This document shows positions 50,001-55,692 of a stretch of DNA of 64,000 nucleotides, in pieces. A program made the position numbers and the translations under genes. Under the pieces are notes generated by a model, which made no database searches, was not told the DNA's origin, and saw only the letters and a list, made by a program, of their open reading frames with translations. Source of the DNA: Serratia fonticola (GTDB lineage Bacteria > Pseudomonadota > Gammaproteobacteria > Enterobacterales > Enterobacteriaceae); assembly GCF_001006005.1 (NCBI RefSeq), contig NZ_CP011254.1, forward strand, positions 2,914,001 to 2,978,000, given 5' to 3'. The stretch's first letter is position 1; every line of letters starts with the position of its first letter.

Positions 50001-51600
50001 CGGCAGGCAGTACCAGGCTCCACTTGCCATCCCCGCCAGTGACTGTGGTGTAGGTTTTACCATTCAGGGTAACGACAATGGTCTGGCCCGGATTGCTGGT
50101 GCCGCTCAGGGTTTGTGATGTTTGCGCCTCGGCGGCGTTGAGTACGTCGTCTCCGGCCAGTTTGTTGACGGTCAGTACCGGGGCGGTCAAATCGACGGTG
50201 ATGTTCTCATGCGCATTGGCGCTTTGCCCTGCTTTGTCGGTGACGGCGGCGTTGAGCGTGGTCGAGCCATTAGCCAGCGCAGCCAGATCGGCGGCAGGCA
50301 GTGAAAGTGACCAGCTGCCATCGCCTTGAACCACGGCGCTATAGGTTTTGCCATTCAAGGTGATGGTAACGGTTTGCCCTGCTTCGACATTTTGCGTATG
50401 GCCGCTCAGCGTTTGGGTGCTTTTCGCTTCGTTGGCGTTGATCACGTTATCGCCGGTCAGGGCGTTAATCGTAATCTGCGGGGTAGGATTAACTACGGTG
50501 GTATCCACCGAGATCTGATGATCGACCGTGGTTTGGTTACCCACTTTATCGACGGAGGTCACGATTAACTCGTAGTTACCGTTTTTCAGCAAAGCCAGAT
50601 CCGCCGCAGGCAGTTGCAGGCTCCACTTACCGTTGCTACCCACCGTTGTGGTGTAAGTTTTACCGTTCAGGGTAATGGTAATTGTCAGCCCGGCCTCGCC
50701 GGTACCGCTCAGAGCCTGTGCCGCTTTTAACTCGGCGCCAGTCAGATGATCATCGCCAGTCAGCTTGTTGACGGTCAAGGCTGGCGGAGTGGTATCGACC
50801 AGCACGGAGATGGTTTTTTCGACGCTAACCCCATCCTGGTTGGTCACTTTAACCGTCAGTTGGTAATTGCCGTCTTTCAAGCCAGAAAGCGCAGCGGAGC
50901 TAAAGTCAAAGCTCCACTTGCCATCGGCTCCGACGGTAGTGGTGTAACTTTTGCCGTTGAGCGTCAGCGTGATGGTCGCACCTGCGGCAACGCCGGTGGT
51001 CAGGCCGCTCAGTAACTGGGCAATTTTAACTTCACTGGCGTTCAGAACGTTGTCCTGGCCCAACTTCCCGACGGTCAGGGTCGGTTGTTCTGGCGTTACG
51101 GACGGTTCGTCATTGTTGTGGTCGTTCTTCCCAGTCCCGGTAGCAATGGCGACGCCAGCCCCCAGCGCCAGGCCAGCCAGAATGGCGGCGATGGCACCGT
51201 TGGATAAATCATGATCGGTAATTAGCAGCGGTGAAACGTCAGACAATGATTCAAACTGCGGTGTGATCAGCATTGGTTCGGTGGTAGCGGCGGTTGCCGG
51301 GAATATCGCGTGCTGAATGGCACCGTTGCCATCATCAAACACCAATTCGCTGTGTTTGCCGTCGGCGTCCAGTTCAAAGAAGCTCTGATAACGTACCGTG
51401 GTGCCATCTTTCATATGCACGATCAGGTCGTTACCTTGGCGTTCATAGCTGCTCACCAAAGCCTGAGTACCATGGATCCGCACAATACTGCTTTGTGTGA
51501 GGCTGACGGAACGGGTACCGGTTGCTACGTCAGCGATTTTAGCGCCGCCATGACGAGCAATAATATCAACAGCCCCAAGGGTAAAATTGGATTGTGCCAT
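29086..51600 (-). CDS. bapA: Giant BapA-like type I-secreted biofilm adhesin (7504 aa)
   Basis: This 22.5-kb gene starts with a BapA-prefix domain (about residues 1-130) and a glycine/alanine-rich hydrophobic stretch (about 136-157). From about 173 to 7250 it is built of bacterial Ig-like domains of about 101 residues; by length there are about 70. Each carries blocks like GDDVLNAAE, LTLNGKTYTA, DGSWS and DAAGNS. A Thr/Ser-rich linker (about 7257-7320) leads to a C-terminal secretion region with two RTX-like nonapeptides (GSSGNDVI, GGAGIDTL). AGAGG precedes ATG 51600. It mediates cell-cell and surface attachment in biofilms. The reading frame is intact over its whole length, which argues for active selection. 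Confidence 0.95.
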   Translation of the reverse strand: MAQSNFTLGAVDIIARHGGAKIADVATGTRSVSLTQSSIVRIHGTQALVSSYERQGNDLIVHMKDGTTVRYQSFFELDADGKHSELVFDDGNGAIQHAIFPATAATTEPMLITPQFESLSDVSPLLITDHDLSNGAIAAILAGLALGAGVAIATGTGKNDHNNDEPSVTPEQPTLTVGKLGQDNVLNASEVKIAQLLSGLTTGVAAGATITLTLNGKSYTTTVGADGKWSFDFSSAALSGLKDGNYQLTVKVTNQDGVSVEKTISVLVDTTPPALTVNKLTGDDHLTGAELKAAQALSGTGEAGLTITITLNGKTYTTTVGSNGKWSLQLPAADLALLKNGNYELIVTSVDKVGNQTTVDHQISVDTTVVNPTPQITINALTGDNVINANEAKSTQTLSGHTQNVEAGQTVTITLNGKTYSAVVQGDGSWSLSLPAADLAALANGSTTLNAAVTDKAGQSANAHENITVDLTAPVLTVNKLAGDDVLNAAEAQTSQTLSGTSNPGQTIVVTLNGKTYTTVTGGDGKWSLVLPAADLQALAQGDNTLTVTATDAAGNSTTVTEHLQVDTVPPVLTLDKFTGDDVVTADEQKSAQNITGTASVSEAGLVVSVSFNGKTYTGIVGADGKWSISVPAADMAALTNGSYEMIATLSDQAGNTTTTAPQLITVDNQLSAINIGIVSSDDKLNAVEAGLPLAISGTTANVATGSTVTVTLNGKTYTALVLADGSWTLQVPSADLQLLTEGSNTISASVTGNDGSTVTTTHNLDVYTHDLPAVTLDTPFGDGILNGAEAGQPQTLTGTTGITSPGQTITITLGGKTYTGTVDGSGNWSVTIPAADLQALPDGTPALTVTVTDAAGNSNTLNTTVTIDETAPTLTINTIAGDDIFNAAEVLVAQTVSGTASVADAGRTVTLTLNGKTYTAVVQADGTWSASLPAADLAALADGSHNLVATLTDAAGNSTSVTHGVSVDADPANLPTLSIGVFAGNDIVDGAEVKTAQTLSGTTTHVQAGQTVTITLNGKTYTATVLADGSWSTSVPAADLALLANGQTTITATVSDSAGNPASASHDVTVDTSLSGLSIAVIAGDDKLSLAESQSPLVISGSSANLAVGTTVTVTLNGKTYTGTTLADGSWSVTVPAADLALLADGTASVTVNAVDQAGNPVSDSHNLGVFINGLPDVTLNTPFGDGILNGAEAGQPQTLTGTTGITSPGQTVTVTLGGKTYTGTVDANGNWSVTIPAADLQALADGKPALSVTVTDAAGNSNTLNTTVTIDETAPTLTINTIAGDDILNAAEVLVAQTVSGTASVADAGRTVTLTLNGKTYTAVVQADGTWNASLPAADLAALADGSHNLVATLTDAAGNSTSVTHGVSVDADPANLPTLSINVFAGNDIIDGAEVKTAQTISGSTTHVQAGQTVTITLNGKTYTATVLADGSWSTSVPAADLALLANGQTTITATVSDSAGNPASANHDVTVDTDLSGLSIAVIAGDDKLSLAESQLPLAISGSSANLAVGTTVTVTLNGKTYTGTTLADGSWSVTVPAADLALLGDGTTTVTVTAVDQAGNPVSDSHNLGVFTHSLPEATLNTPFGDGILNGAEAGQSQTLTGTTGITTPGQTVTVTLGGKTYTGTVDANGNWSVTLPSADLQALPDGTPALTVTVTDAAGNTNTLNTTVTVDETAPTLTVGLIAGDDVLNAAEVLVAQTVSGTASIGDAGRTVTLTLNGKTYTAVVQPDGSWSTSLPAADLAALADGSHNLVATLTDAAGNSTSITHSINVDANPINLPTVSIGVFAGNDIIDGAEVKTAQTLSGTTTHVEAGQTVTITLNGKTYTATVLADGSWSTSVPAADLALLANGQTTITATVSDSAGNPASVNHDVTVDTDLSGLSIAVIAGDDKLSLAESQLPLVISGSSANLATGATVTVTLNGKTYTGTTLADGSWSVTVPAADLALLADGTTTVTVSAVDQAGNPVNDSHDLGVFTHTLPEATLNTPFGDGILNGAEAGQPQTITGSTGITTPGQTVTVTLGGKTYTGTVDTNGNWSATIPAADLQALPDGTPALTVTVTDAAGNTNTLNTTVTVDETAPTLTVGLVAGDDVLNAAEVLVAQTVSGTASIGDAGRTVTLTLNGKTYTAVVQPDGSWSTSLPAADLAALADGSHNLVATLTDAAGNSTSVTHSINVDANPANLPTVSIGVFAGNDIIDGAEVKTAQTLSGTTTHVEAGQTVTITLNGKTYTATVLADGSWSTSVPAADLALLANGQTTITATVSDSAGNPASANHDVTVDTDLSGLSIAVIAGDDKLSLAESQLPLAINGNSQNLAVGATVTVTLNGKTYTGTTLADGSWSISVPAADLALLADGTTTVTVTATDQAGNPVSGSHDLGVFIHSLPEATLNTPFGDGILNGTEAGQPQTITGSTGITTPGQTVTVTLGGKTYTGTVDGSGNWSVSVPSADLQALPDGTPTLSVTVTDAAGNTNTLNTTVTVDATAPTLTVNVVAGDDVLNAAEVLVAQTVSGTASVADAGRTVTLTLNGKTYTAVVQPDGSWSTSLPAADLQALSDGSHNLVATLTDTAGNSTSTTHVLGVDANPANLPTLSINVFAGNDIVDGAEVKTAQTLTGTTTHVEAGQTVTITLNGKTYTATVLADGSWSTSVPAADLALLANGQTTITATVNDTAGNPANASHDVTVDTNLSGLSISVIAGDDKLNLAESLQPLTISGDSANLPLGAIVTVTLNGKIYIGLTLPDGSWSVQVPAADLALLADGNATVSVSAVDQGGNLVSNSHNLGVFIHTLPDATLNTPFGDGILNGTEAGQPQTITGSTGITTPGQTVTVTLGGKTYTGTVDGSGNWSVTVPAADLQALPDGTPALSVVVTDAAGNSNTLNTTVTVDATAPTLTVGLIAGDDVLNAAEVLVAQTVSGTASIGDAGRTVTLTLNGKTYTAVVQPDGSWSTSLPAADLAALADGSHNLVATLTDTAGNSTSVTHSISVDANPANLPTVSIGVFAGNDIVDGAEVKTAQTLSGTSTHVEAGQIVTITLNGKTYTATVLADGSWSTSVPAADLALLANGQTTITATVSDSAGNPATANHDVTVDTDLSGLSIAVIAGDDKLNLAESQLPLAINGSSTNLAVGATVTVTLNGKTYTGTTLADGSWSVSVPAADLALLADGNSTVTVTATDLAGNPVSDSHNLGVFTHSLPEATLNTPFGDGILNGAEAGQPQTITGSTGITTPGQTVTVTLGGKTYTGTVDGSGNWSATIPAADLQALPDGTPALSVVVTDTAGNSNTLNTTVTVDATAPTLTVGLIAGDDVLNATEVLVAQSVSGTASIADAGRTVTLTLNGKTYTAVVQPDGSWNTSVPAADLQALSDGSHNLVAILTDAAGNSTSVTHSISVDANPANLPTVSIGVFAGNDIVDGAEVKTAQTLSGTSTHVEAGQIVTITLNGKTYTATVLADGSWSTSVPAADLALLANGQTTITATVSDSAGNPATDNHDVTVDTDLSGLSIAVIAGDDKLNLAESQLPLAINGSSTNLAVGATVTVTLNGKTYTGTTLADGSWSVSVPAADLALLADGNSTVTVTATDLAGNPVSDSHNLGVFTHSLPEATLNTPFGDGILNGAEAGQPQTITGSTGITTPGQTVTVTLGGKTYTGTVDGSGNWSATIPAADLQALPDGTPALSVVVTDTAGNSNTLNTTVTVDATAPTLTVGLVAGDDVLNAAEVLVAQSVSGTASVADAGRTVTLTLNGKTYTAVVQPDGSWNTSLPAADLQALTDGSHDLVATLTDAAGNSTSVTHSLNIDANPANLPTLSIGAFAGDDIVNGAEALVTQALSGTTTNVEVGQTVTLTLNGKTYFATVQLGGGWSVNVPAADMALLANGQATITASVSDQAGNPATSSHTISVDTAVESIAINLIAGDDQLNLTEASQPLTISGTTVNVNAGQTVTVTLNGKTYTGVVLANGSWSVSVNSADLLALQDGLTTVTASVSNPGVDPVSDSHSLDVHIHTLPEPTINLPFGDGFLNQAEAATAQLLSGSTGIPGAGQSVIVTLGGKTYTATVDGSGNWSVSIPSADLQNLPAGSNTISVSATDSAGNSVPGSTTAQVDLVPPTLAVKPFAGDDKVNALESLSDQVVSGTASIGDAGRTVTVTLNGKSYTGVVANDGTWSATIPSADLQAMGDGSYPLTTTLSDAAGNTTTVTHTVTIDANPLDLPTLSINVFAGNDIIDGAEVKTSQTLSGTTTHVEAGQLVTITLNGKTYTATVQADGTWSTSVSAADLGQLAQGNSTISVSVSDTSGNPASATHNVVVNTALSGIAIDVIAGDDKLNLAESLLPLTINGSSLNLATGASVTVTLNGKTYTGTTLADGSWSVLVPPADLALLADGNINLSVSAVDQAGNPVSSSHTLGVFIHNLPDATLNTPFGDGILNGTEAGQPQTITGSTGITTPGQTVTVTLGDKTYTGTVDGSGNWSVTVPVGDLQALPDGTPVLNVVVTDPAGNSNTLNSTVVVDKVAPTLTVSVIAGDDVLNSAEVLLNQTVSGTASIGDAGRTVTLTLNGKTYTAVVQPDGSWSTSLPTADLTALSDGSYNLVATLTDSAGNSTSVTHAIGVDASALNAPVLTIGTFAGNNIIDGAEVQATQTLSGSSLNVEAGQIVSITLNGKTYTATVQADGSWSTSVPAADLALLTNGSVTITADVTDKAGNPASATHDVTVDLTQSALAIAPITGDNQLNAIEAAAGISISGSSTNVAAGASVTIALNGKFYEAIVQADGSWTTTVPSADLTILGDGNLTVTVSATDEAGNLVTGSQQLGVLINSLPVATLNTPFGDGYLNKAESTSDQTLSGTTGVSGSGQTVSVVLGGKTYTGIVDNNGNWSVSVPSADLAALPDGPTSIGVTVGDVAGNTSSLTSSATVDLTVPVLTINTISGDDIINIAESQQALQITGTAPINDSGQPVVVKVTINGLTYNGLVLADGSWSVTIPAGDLANLPNGASSITATLTDAAGNTGSVSHGITLDTDPAQAPLLTINTLSGDDYLSLAESNLPLTISGGSQRVEQGQQVTVTLNGKTYTAVVGADGSWSLQVPAVDVGALPDGKDTLTATVSDTSGNQATANHNLTVITDAGNLPQLSVNVIAGDDIINANEANAAIIISGGSSHVQPGQVVSVLLNGKTYTAVVQADGSWSATVPSADVQALPQGPQTVTASVTDIAENPASATHNVTVDTVPPLLEIDIFAGDGILNLAEALLGQVLSGHTDPGLTVTVTLGANVYTALADPTTGAWSVNIPSNILQGLLDGNVTIGVSVTDAAGNGVSDSITVAVNTHTLPSLTLNPLFGDNILNIAELGIGTPIGGAAANLLVNTPVLVQIGTYVVNGIVNNDGTWSALIPANALALLADGTVQVVVSAVDAAGNPASAGGSLEILSHLLPNPTINLPFGDGALNLVEAGVNQLLTGTTGIIGNGQTVVVSLNGKDYNATVGNNGQWSVTLPTTDLLGLVDGDHTISVVATDKGGNSHGATLDFDSILTGLPVAELNTPFVDGIVNHAEALLGGALTGTTGINSNLGQTVKVNVNGLTLNATVNADGSWTLPLDSATLLGLPDGTWPITVTVTDSVGNTSSTNGSVDILVNKLPLPTLDLPFGDGLLNIAEAALTQTLTGKTGLIGSGQIVTVTVDEGLPNQQTFTAQADGLGGWSLQLNAAQLAVFTNGQHTVEVTVEDRGGNTATTAPLDVNALLTLPTPTIVPPFGVDGVLSISEAAGALTITGTTGVNGAGQAVKVVIDVNGVSYNAQVDINGNWSLPLPAATLSTLLDGPHVLTVTATDAAGNTNSSALNFTSDLTAPVPTINTPFGDGFLNLAETNLGQTLTGNSGDATAVNVKIGNINFAAQVNGDGTWSLALNSGALRDLVEGDNTITVTATDAAGNQGTAGSSVHVSITTLPTVTISNFTADNIINYAESQSVQLITGTSTNVAVGQQVTVTLNSKTYTGVVLANGSWSVSVPPADLKALSGTPSITAQVSDQAGNVAVDNHSFNVNLTPPGQIITVDPITGDNIVNASEVGLIINLTGKVVGGIGLGQVVTITVGGLPLGIPVTTLADGTFSTVVTFPVDGNIVVTASTTLLSPLPTVFTASETVLVDRIPPTLTINTFAGNDVLNASESTVAQAISGTASVSEAGRIVTVTLNGKTYSAQVSGTGTWSVNVPPADLVNLPQGSSTINATLSDAAGNTTPATHVITTDTTAPLLSVDLLAGDNILTLAEALLGQALTGTGGIGETVTITLGPLTASVVVGPDGKWSIPLPSLNLQSLTDGPQIIGVTLTDTAGNSSHTDVTLNVALNKTLGAGVNALFGGDGVLNLAESLLTQVISGNATGDYNGAVVHVTIAGITLDAVVGGNGQWSVSLLPSQLNLLGDGLAQVNVQIVDSHGNVVNDLIDIDVLTHNLPVIGPVTAFGDGLLNAVEAGVSQTVSGVINGLGIGGGSVSVSLGTKTYTASVGSDGTWSLAIPPLDLAALSDGNLALGVSVTDSAGNVVSKNIDITAIIHNLPHIVLDPIFGDGILNVADLLLNQTIGGTVTNLAAGSTINLNIAGSQTLTATVGAGGQWSATVTPDILGVLQGLGNGNFTVTATATDAVGNTTSATAGLQLDVKLPVITLDPLFGGDGFLNAAEALVAQTVSGTVAFASAGAQVQVSLGGKNFLTTVGGDGKFSLVLQPADLHTLLDGNINVGVSVLDGSGNTGVLNTAIDVIVNKLPTLALNPLFGGDGFLNAAEALLTQTISGTTTNAAAGSQVVIKVGTLQLNAVVDADGGWSATINPLQLADLAAGNLIVSATVTDPAGNTSGASLGLNVATILPTLTLNPLFGNGTLDLSDLLSPQILSGNAGNVSAGTTITLTLGSHTYTTSVDATGKWQLPIPTLDLQGLLDGVTNVTASLTDAAGNTVSQASPLNVLINALPTLTLDPLFGGDGLLNALEATGNQIISGHATNAPGSTIQVNLGSNTFTTQVKADGSWSLSLTPLNLSSLLDGNLSLGVSVTNSAGKTGSISADLGVGIHNLPTVNLGSLFGDGFLNLSEANLNQLIGGTTTNAIGGSVSVNVGGLVLTAAVGNDGKWSVSVPTLNLVNLADGPLSVGVTVTDRYGNTSSANASATVKTHALPLLGIDALGTLTGALGILTNGLTVSGTSLNVQQGAKVSVTLLGSTLQGTVDATGHWTVKFDTTNALKGLNVLNLIPTLLGTAVAASVTDLAGNGVSVSAGLTSGIELPLLLTANVAVETLSLDTSGSENTGTDSTTDNTAVQHAQVAAVQHTTTETSTPTSEVSTTQTTTDTSEPVTSTLVVNPTLPVDTAGVTTVEDTTFSIGGVTINLANGTTASGDTIHGSSGNDVIHVNALDFLSIDGGAGIDTLELDGKNLNLDLTALGLKVQHIDIFDLGTSGTNSITLDLHEALNVKDAASDNLLIKGSVGDQVNLTQAEGGTWSSVGQRTVDGQVFDVYHNSALESGNTLGDVLVQQGLHVNLV
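37137..49257 (-). repeat. Higher-order 1212-bp (404-aa) four-domain repeat inside bapA
   Basis: A marker in the PFGDG-type domain (CAAACGG in the DNA) occurs at 37137, 38349, 39561, 40773, 41985, 43197, 44409, 45621, 46833, 48045 and 49257. Each step is exactly 1212 bp, ten steps with no net insertion or deletion. Each unit holds four distinct Ig-like domain types in fixed order: PFGDGILNGAE, AGDDVLNAAE, AGNDIIDGAE and AGDDKLSLAE. The units from about 40.0 to 49.3 kb are the most alike; toward 37 kb they diverge. Confidence 0.93.
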
Positions 51601-52282
51601 GTGGTTAGCCTCTGAACGCCAAAGTTAATTTGCATAGCGCGCCAAAGCCGCTTGTGTGGCTTTTGTAGGCGCGCTGGAATGCCCGATGGGGGTGCCCTCG
51701 AGCTAAATTCAACCTGGTGTTTAGATGACTAATTAATGCAAAATTAACTAATAAATCTTCCCTGATAGGATTTTATGATTAAGTTTCCTAACTTATCTGT
51801 GAGGTAAGGTATAAGCGAGCTTTGATAAAAATGCCATAGGCGGCAATGATTATTGTGCTAGGCCGTTATTGATAAAAATTCTTATTTGCTAGCGAAGATA
51901 AATATCCATAGTTAGGTAATGGTTTTTTAAACTCCTTGGCTGATTTATTTTTGGCTAGATAAAATGCATTTTACTTACCAGTTATTAGACGGGATTTATA
52001 AATAAATTGATTTTAAATCAAATGGTTAACTATTTGTATTTTGCGGGTTGTACATATTTAAAAATAGGTGCTACCGGGTGGGTAAATAAGATGATTACAT
52101 TACAAAACTAACCTTTAATTGCGGGTTTTAGTGACAGTAAAATGCGTACTAATAAAGGGGTATTTTTTGAAACTGTGAAGTAAAGATTTTTTATTTATAA
52201 GTTATGCTACTGATTTTATAGGGCGGCATAAGAAAACCTTCATTTTTTAGCGGATGAGGCGTGGAAGCCACGCCTGGTTAAC
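51601..52282. other. AT-rich 680-bp upstream region of bapA
   Basis: I see no gene. The region is strongly AT-rich from about 51710 to 52240, in sharp contrast to the GC-rich bapA gene, and must hold the bapA promoter and control sites. I could not fix a single convincing -35/-10 pair by eye. It also carries the 3' flank of the MFS gene. The 51637-51674 hairpin lies in the expected bapA leader. Confidence 0.6.
51637..51674 (-). promoter_or_regulatory. Strong hairpin in the bapA 5' leader
   Basis: GCGCGCCAAAGCC (51637-51649) pairs with GGCTTT (58-63) and GGCGCGC (68-74), leaving a TGTA bulge. It lies 37 bp upstream of the bapA ATG with no T-run after it in the direction of bapA. It could affect translation or message stability. 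Confidence 0.55.
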
Positions 52283-53674
52283 TTAAAGCATGGTGTAGGC
52301 TTTTTTCAGCCCGGTGTCTTCTTCGGGATCTGCACCTTGAGGATGGGCGGGTTCTTCATCCGGCAGCGGTTCCGCCAACGGAGTTTCTGCTAGCGGATCG
52401 GGAGCGGCCTCTGGCGCTGGCATCGTATCTTGAATGGTCTGCTCATCGAACGTCGGGTTTAATGCCGGGGAAAGTGGGGAACTGGAGAGACTGTCTGGCA
52501 TGGCGATATGGGGCACTGGCGCATCCTGTACAAACTGCGACTCATCCTGTTTGACCGTTCTGCTACAGGCCATAATCAATAGACCACACAGCGCGAAAAA
52601 CACGTACAGGATATTTCCACCCAAAGGCTGGATCAGCGCACCGACGGCCAGCGGCCCAATGCTGGCCCCGACGCCAAATGCCATGAGCAGACAGGCGGCC
52701 AGGGAGACGCGGCGTTCTGGCTCAATCATGTCGTTGGCCAACGCTACTGCCAACGGATACAGCGTGAACTGCAACATGCTGACTATGAAGCCGACGATCA
52801 GTAACACGGGGAAATCGATATGGGGCAATAGGGCCAGCGGTAAGGCGGCAATCACCAGCAGCAGGGCGTTAACCCGCATCAGCAGCGTACGGTTGTAACG
52901 GTCTGACAACCAGCTCAGCGGAAACTGCGCCACCAGCCCGGCAAAGATAGCAATGGCCATAAACAGACCGGTTTGCTGAGTGGTTAATGCCTGCTGGCTG
53001 GCATATACCGGCGCCAGCCCGTAGAAGGAGCCTACCACCATGCCGATCACCAGCGTGGTGGCCAACACTTTAGGGATAGCATGCACAAAATAGCGCAGCT
53101 CCATGGGGGCGGGCGACATATGCCGGGCATTGGTGCGGGTTGTCAGGGCGATCGGCACCAGGCAGAGGGAAAAACACAGCGCGATGAGCAGCAGCGTGCT
53201 GATGCCAAGGTTGGCTTGTAGCATAAGCACGATCTGCCCCAGCGACATGCCAAGGTAGGAGGCCGCCATATAAAAGCCGAATACCATGCCGCGCTGATTG
53301 GATTCGGACTGATCGTTCAGCCAGCTCTCCAGCACCATGTACTGACACATCATACACAGGCCGATAATCAGCCGTAGCACCACCCAAACCGGGATGTATT
53401 CCGTCAGGCCGTGGCCTAGCACCGCTGCGGTAATGATCCCGGCGCAGGAGACATAGGCGCGGATATGTCCTACGCGAGCAATCAGAAAGTGGCCGACCTT
53501 GCCGCCGATCACCAGGCCGATGTAGTTGGCGGCGATAATGGCCCCGATCAGGGCGCCACTGACGTTGATGGAGGTTAACCGCAGGGAAATGTAGGTGGTC
53601 AGTAACCCTGAACCCAACAGCATCAGCAGGGTGGTGGTATACAGCGGAAAGAATACACCTAACGTTTTTTTCAC
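52283..53674 (-). CDS. MFS transporter, YcaD-like, with a long acidic C-terminal tail
   Basis: The 463-residue protein has twelve predicted membrane helices over the first ~365 residues, with the MFS loop motif between helices 2 and 3 (GGKVGHFLIARVGHIR). The gene starts with GTG at 53674, preceded by AGGAAGG. The last ~100 residues are soluble and rich in Pro, Glu, Asp and Ala (PAPEAAPDPLAETPLAEPLP), which is unusual for the family. It resembles YcaD-type members of unknown substrate. It is divergent from pncC and sits between the bap cluster and the recA block. Confidence 0.82.
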   Translation of the reverse strand: MKKTLGVFFPLYTTTLLMLLGSGLLTTYISLRLTSINVSGALIGAIIAANYIGLVIGGKVGHFLIARVGHIRAYVSCAGIITAAVLGHGLTEYIPVWVVLRLIIGLCMMCQYMVLESWLNDQSESNQRGMVFGFYMAASYLGMSLGQIVLMLQANLGISTLLLIALCFSLCLVPIALTTRTNARHMSPAPMELRYFVHAIPKVLATTLVIGMVVGSFYGLAPVYASQQALTTQQTGLFMAIAIFAGLVAQFPLSWLSDRYNRTLLMRVNALLLVIAALPLALLPHIDFPVLLIVGFIVSMLQFTLYPLAVALANDMIEPERRVSLAACLLMAFGVGASIGPLAVGALIQPLGGNILYVFFALCGLLIMACSRTVKQDESQFVQDAPVPHIAMPDSLSSSPLSPALNPTFDEQTIQDTMPAPEAAPDPLAETPLAEPLPDEEPAHPQGADPEEDTGLKKAYTML

Positions 53675-54014
53675 TCGGCCTTCCTGTTTTGGTCGAAGAT
53701 TGAGGCAAACGGGTTTGCCGCAACAAGCTGGACGTATCCCCGATACTAGCAGTTAGTACAACGGCTTAAAACCGCAGCGCTGCGAAGCGCATGGCATTTC
53801 GGCCGGTAAAATGCCGTAGAGGCTTGATAAATGCTACCATCAGGCGCATATACCTTGATTGCTGACAAAGTGACAATGTTGCTGAATTGGCAGAAGACAC
53901 TCATATTCGAGCGTAGGGGCGCTGCATGCTGCGCCCGTCTAGCAGTACCCTTTACGTTGTGAGCCTGTTGGGGAATGTCTGCAGTTTTATAAACCATTGA
54001 TTAATGGAGAGGCC
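53675..54014. other. Spacer with a REP-like palindrome upstream of pncC
   Basis: This region carries the divergent promoters of the MFS gene and pncC. TAGGGGCGCTGCATGCTGCG followed by CCCGTCTA (53914-53941) is a near-perfect palindrome of the REP type (GGGCGC..GCGCCC around TGCATGC). An 83-codon frame on the minus strand (53746-53997) crosses this palindrome and has no recognisable features, so I do not call it a gene. Confidence 0.6.
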
Positions 54015-54503
54015 ATGAGTGAGAAGCGGTTGCGTGAGCTCAGTATTGCTGTCGGACAAAGGCTAAAGGCCAATGGGCGTTGGATCAGCTGCGCGGAGTC
54101 CTGTACGGGCGGCGGTATTGCCAAGGCAATTACCGATATCGCCGGCAGCTCGGCCTATTTCGATCGCGGCTTTGTCACTTACAGCAACGCGGCAAAGCAC
54201 GAACTGTTAGGGGTGGCGGAAGCGACCTTGCAGGCTCATGGCGCGGTCAGTGAAGAAGTGGTGCGCGAGATGGCGCAGGGCGCGATGCACGCGGCCAAGG
54301 CCGATCTGGCGCTGTCGGTCAGCGGCATTGCCGGCCCAGATGGTGGCAGTATGGAAAAACCAGTAGGTACCGTCTGGTTTGGTTTTGCCGAACGTTCCGG
54401 CCGGGTGCTGGCGCGCAAAATGCAATTTACCGGCGATCGCGATGCGGTGCGCCTGCAGGCAACCCTTTTTGCGCTGCAAACGGCGCTTGATGAATTTTTG
54501 TAA
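54015..54503 (+). CDS. pncC: PncC, nicotinamide-nucleotide amidase
   Basis: The 162-residue CinA C-terminal-domain enzyme converts NMN to nicotinate mononucleotide in NAD recycling. The catalytic region is visible in the N-terminal third (SCAESCTGGGIAKAITDIAG), followed by FVTYSNAAKHELLGV and SGIAGPDGGS. ATG 54015 is used, with GGAGAGG just upstream; the frame from 53997 adds a few residues that do not match the family start. The length agrees with E. coli YgaD/PncC (165). It lies immediately upstream of recA, as in other enterobacteria. Confidence 0.95.
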   Translation: MSEKRLRELSIAVGQRLKANGRWISCAESCTGGGIAKAITDIAGSSAYFDRGFVTYSNAAKHELLGVAEATLQAHGAVSEEVVREMAQGAMHAAKADLALSVSGIAGPDGGSMEKPVGTVWFGFAERSGRVLARKMQFTGDRDAVRLQATLFALQTALDEFL

Positions 54504-54511
54504 AATTAGGC

Positions 54512-54539
54512 TTGATACTGTATGACCATACAGTATAAT
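54512..54539 (+). promoter_or_regulatory. recA promoter with LexA box
   Basis: TTGATA (54512-54517), 16 bases, TATAAT (54534-54539). The SOS box TACTGTATGACCATACAGTA (54516-54535) lies between and across the two hexamers, so LexA binding blocks the promoter. The layout is the same as in E. coli. Confidence 0.97.
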
Positions 54540-54582
54540 TAGCGACAATTTCCTGCACAACATACATTCAGCGGCAATGTGA

Positions 54583-55680
<1,098 letters not shown>

Positions 55681-55692
55681 TCTTTGCCGGTG

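Noticed and set aside
29086..51600. CRISPR array or non-coding satellite
   Set aside because: The repeats are about 303 and 1212 bp, encode an unbroken protein frame, and have no short repeats with unique spacers.
51601..51700. RfaH ops element in the bapA leader
   Set aside because: GGCGCGC sequence occurs but does not match the ops core GGCGGTAG.
53746..53997. 83-codon minus-strand frame between the MFS gene and pncC
   Set aside because: No domain, no good ribosome-binding site, and it crosses a REP-like palindrome and the promoter region.
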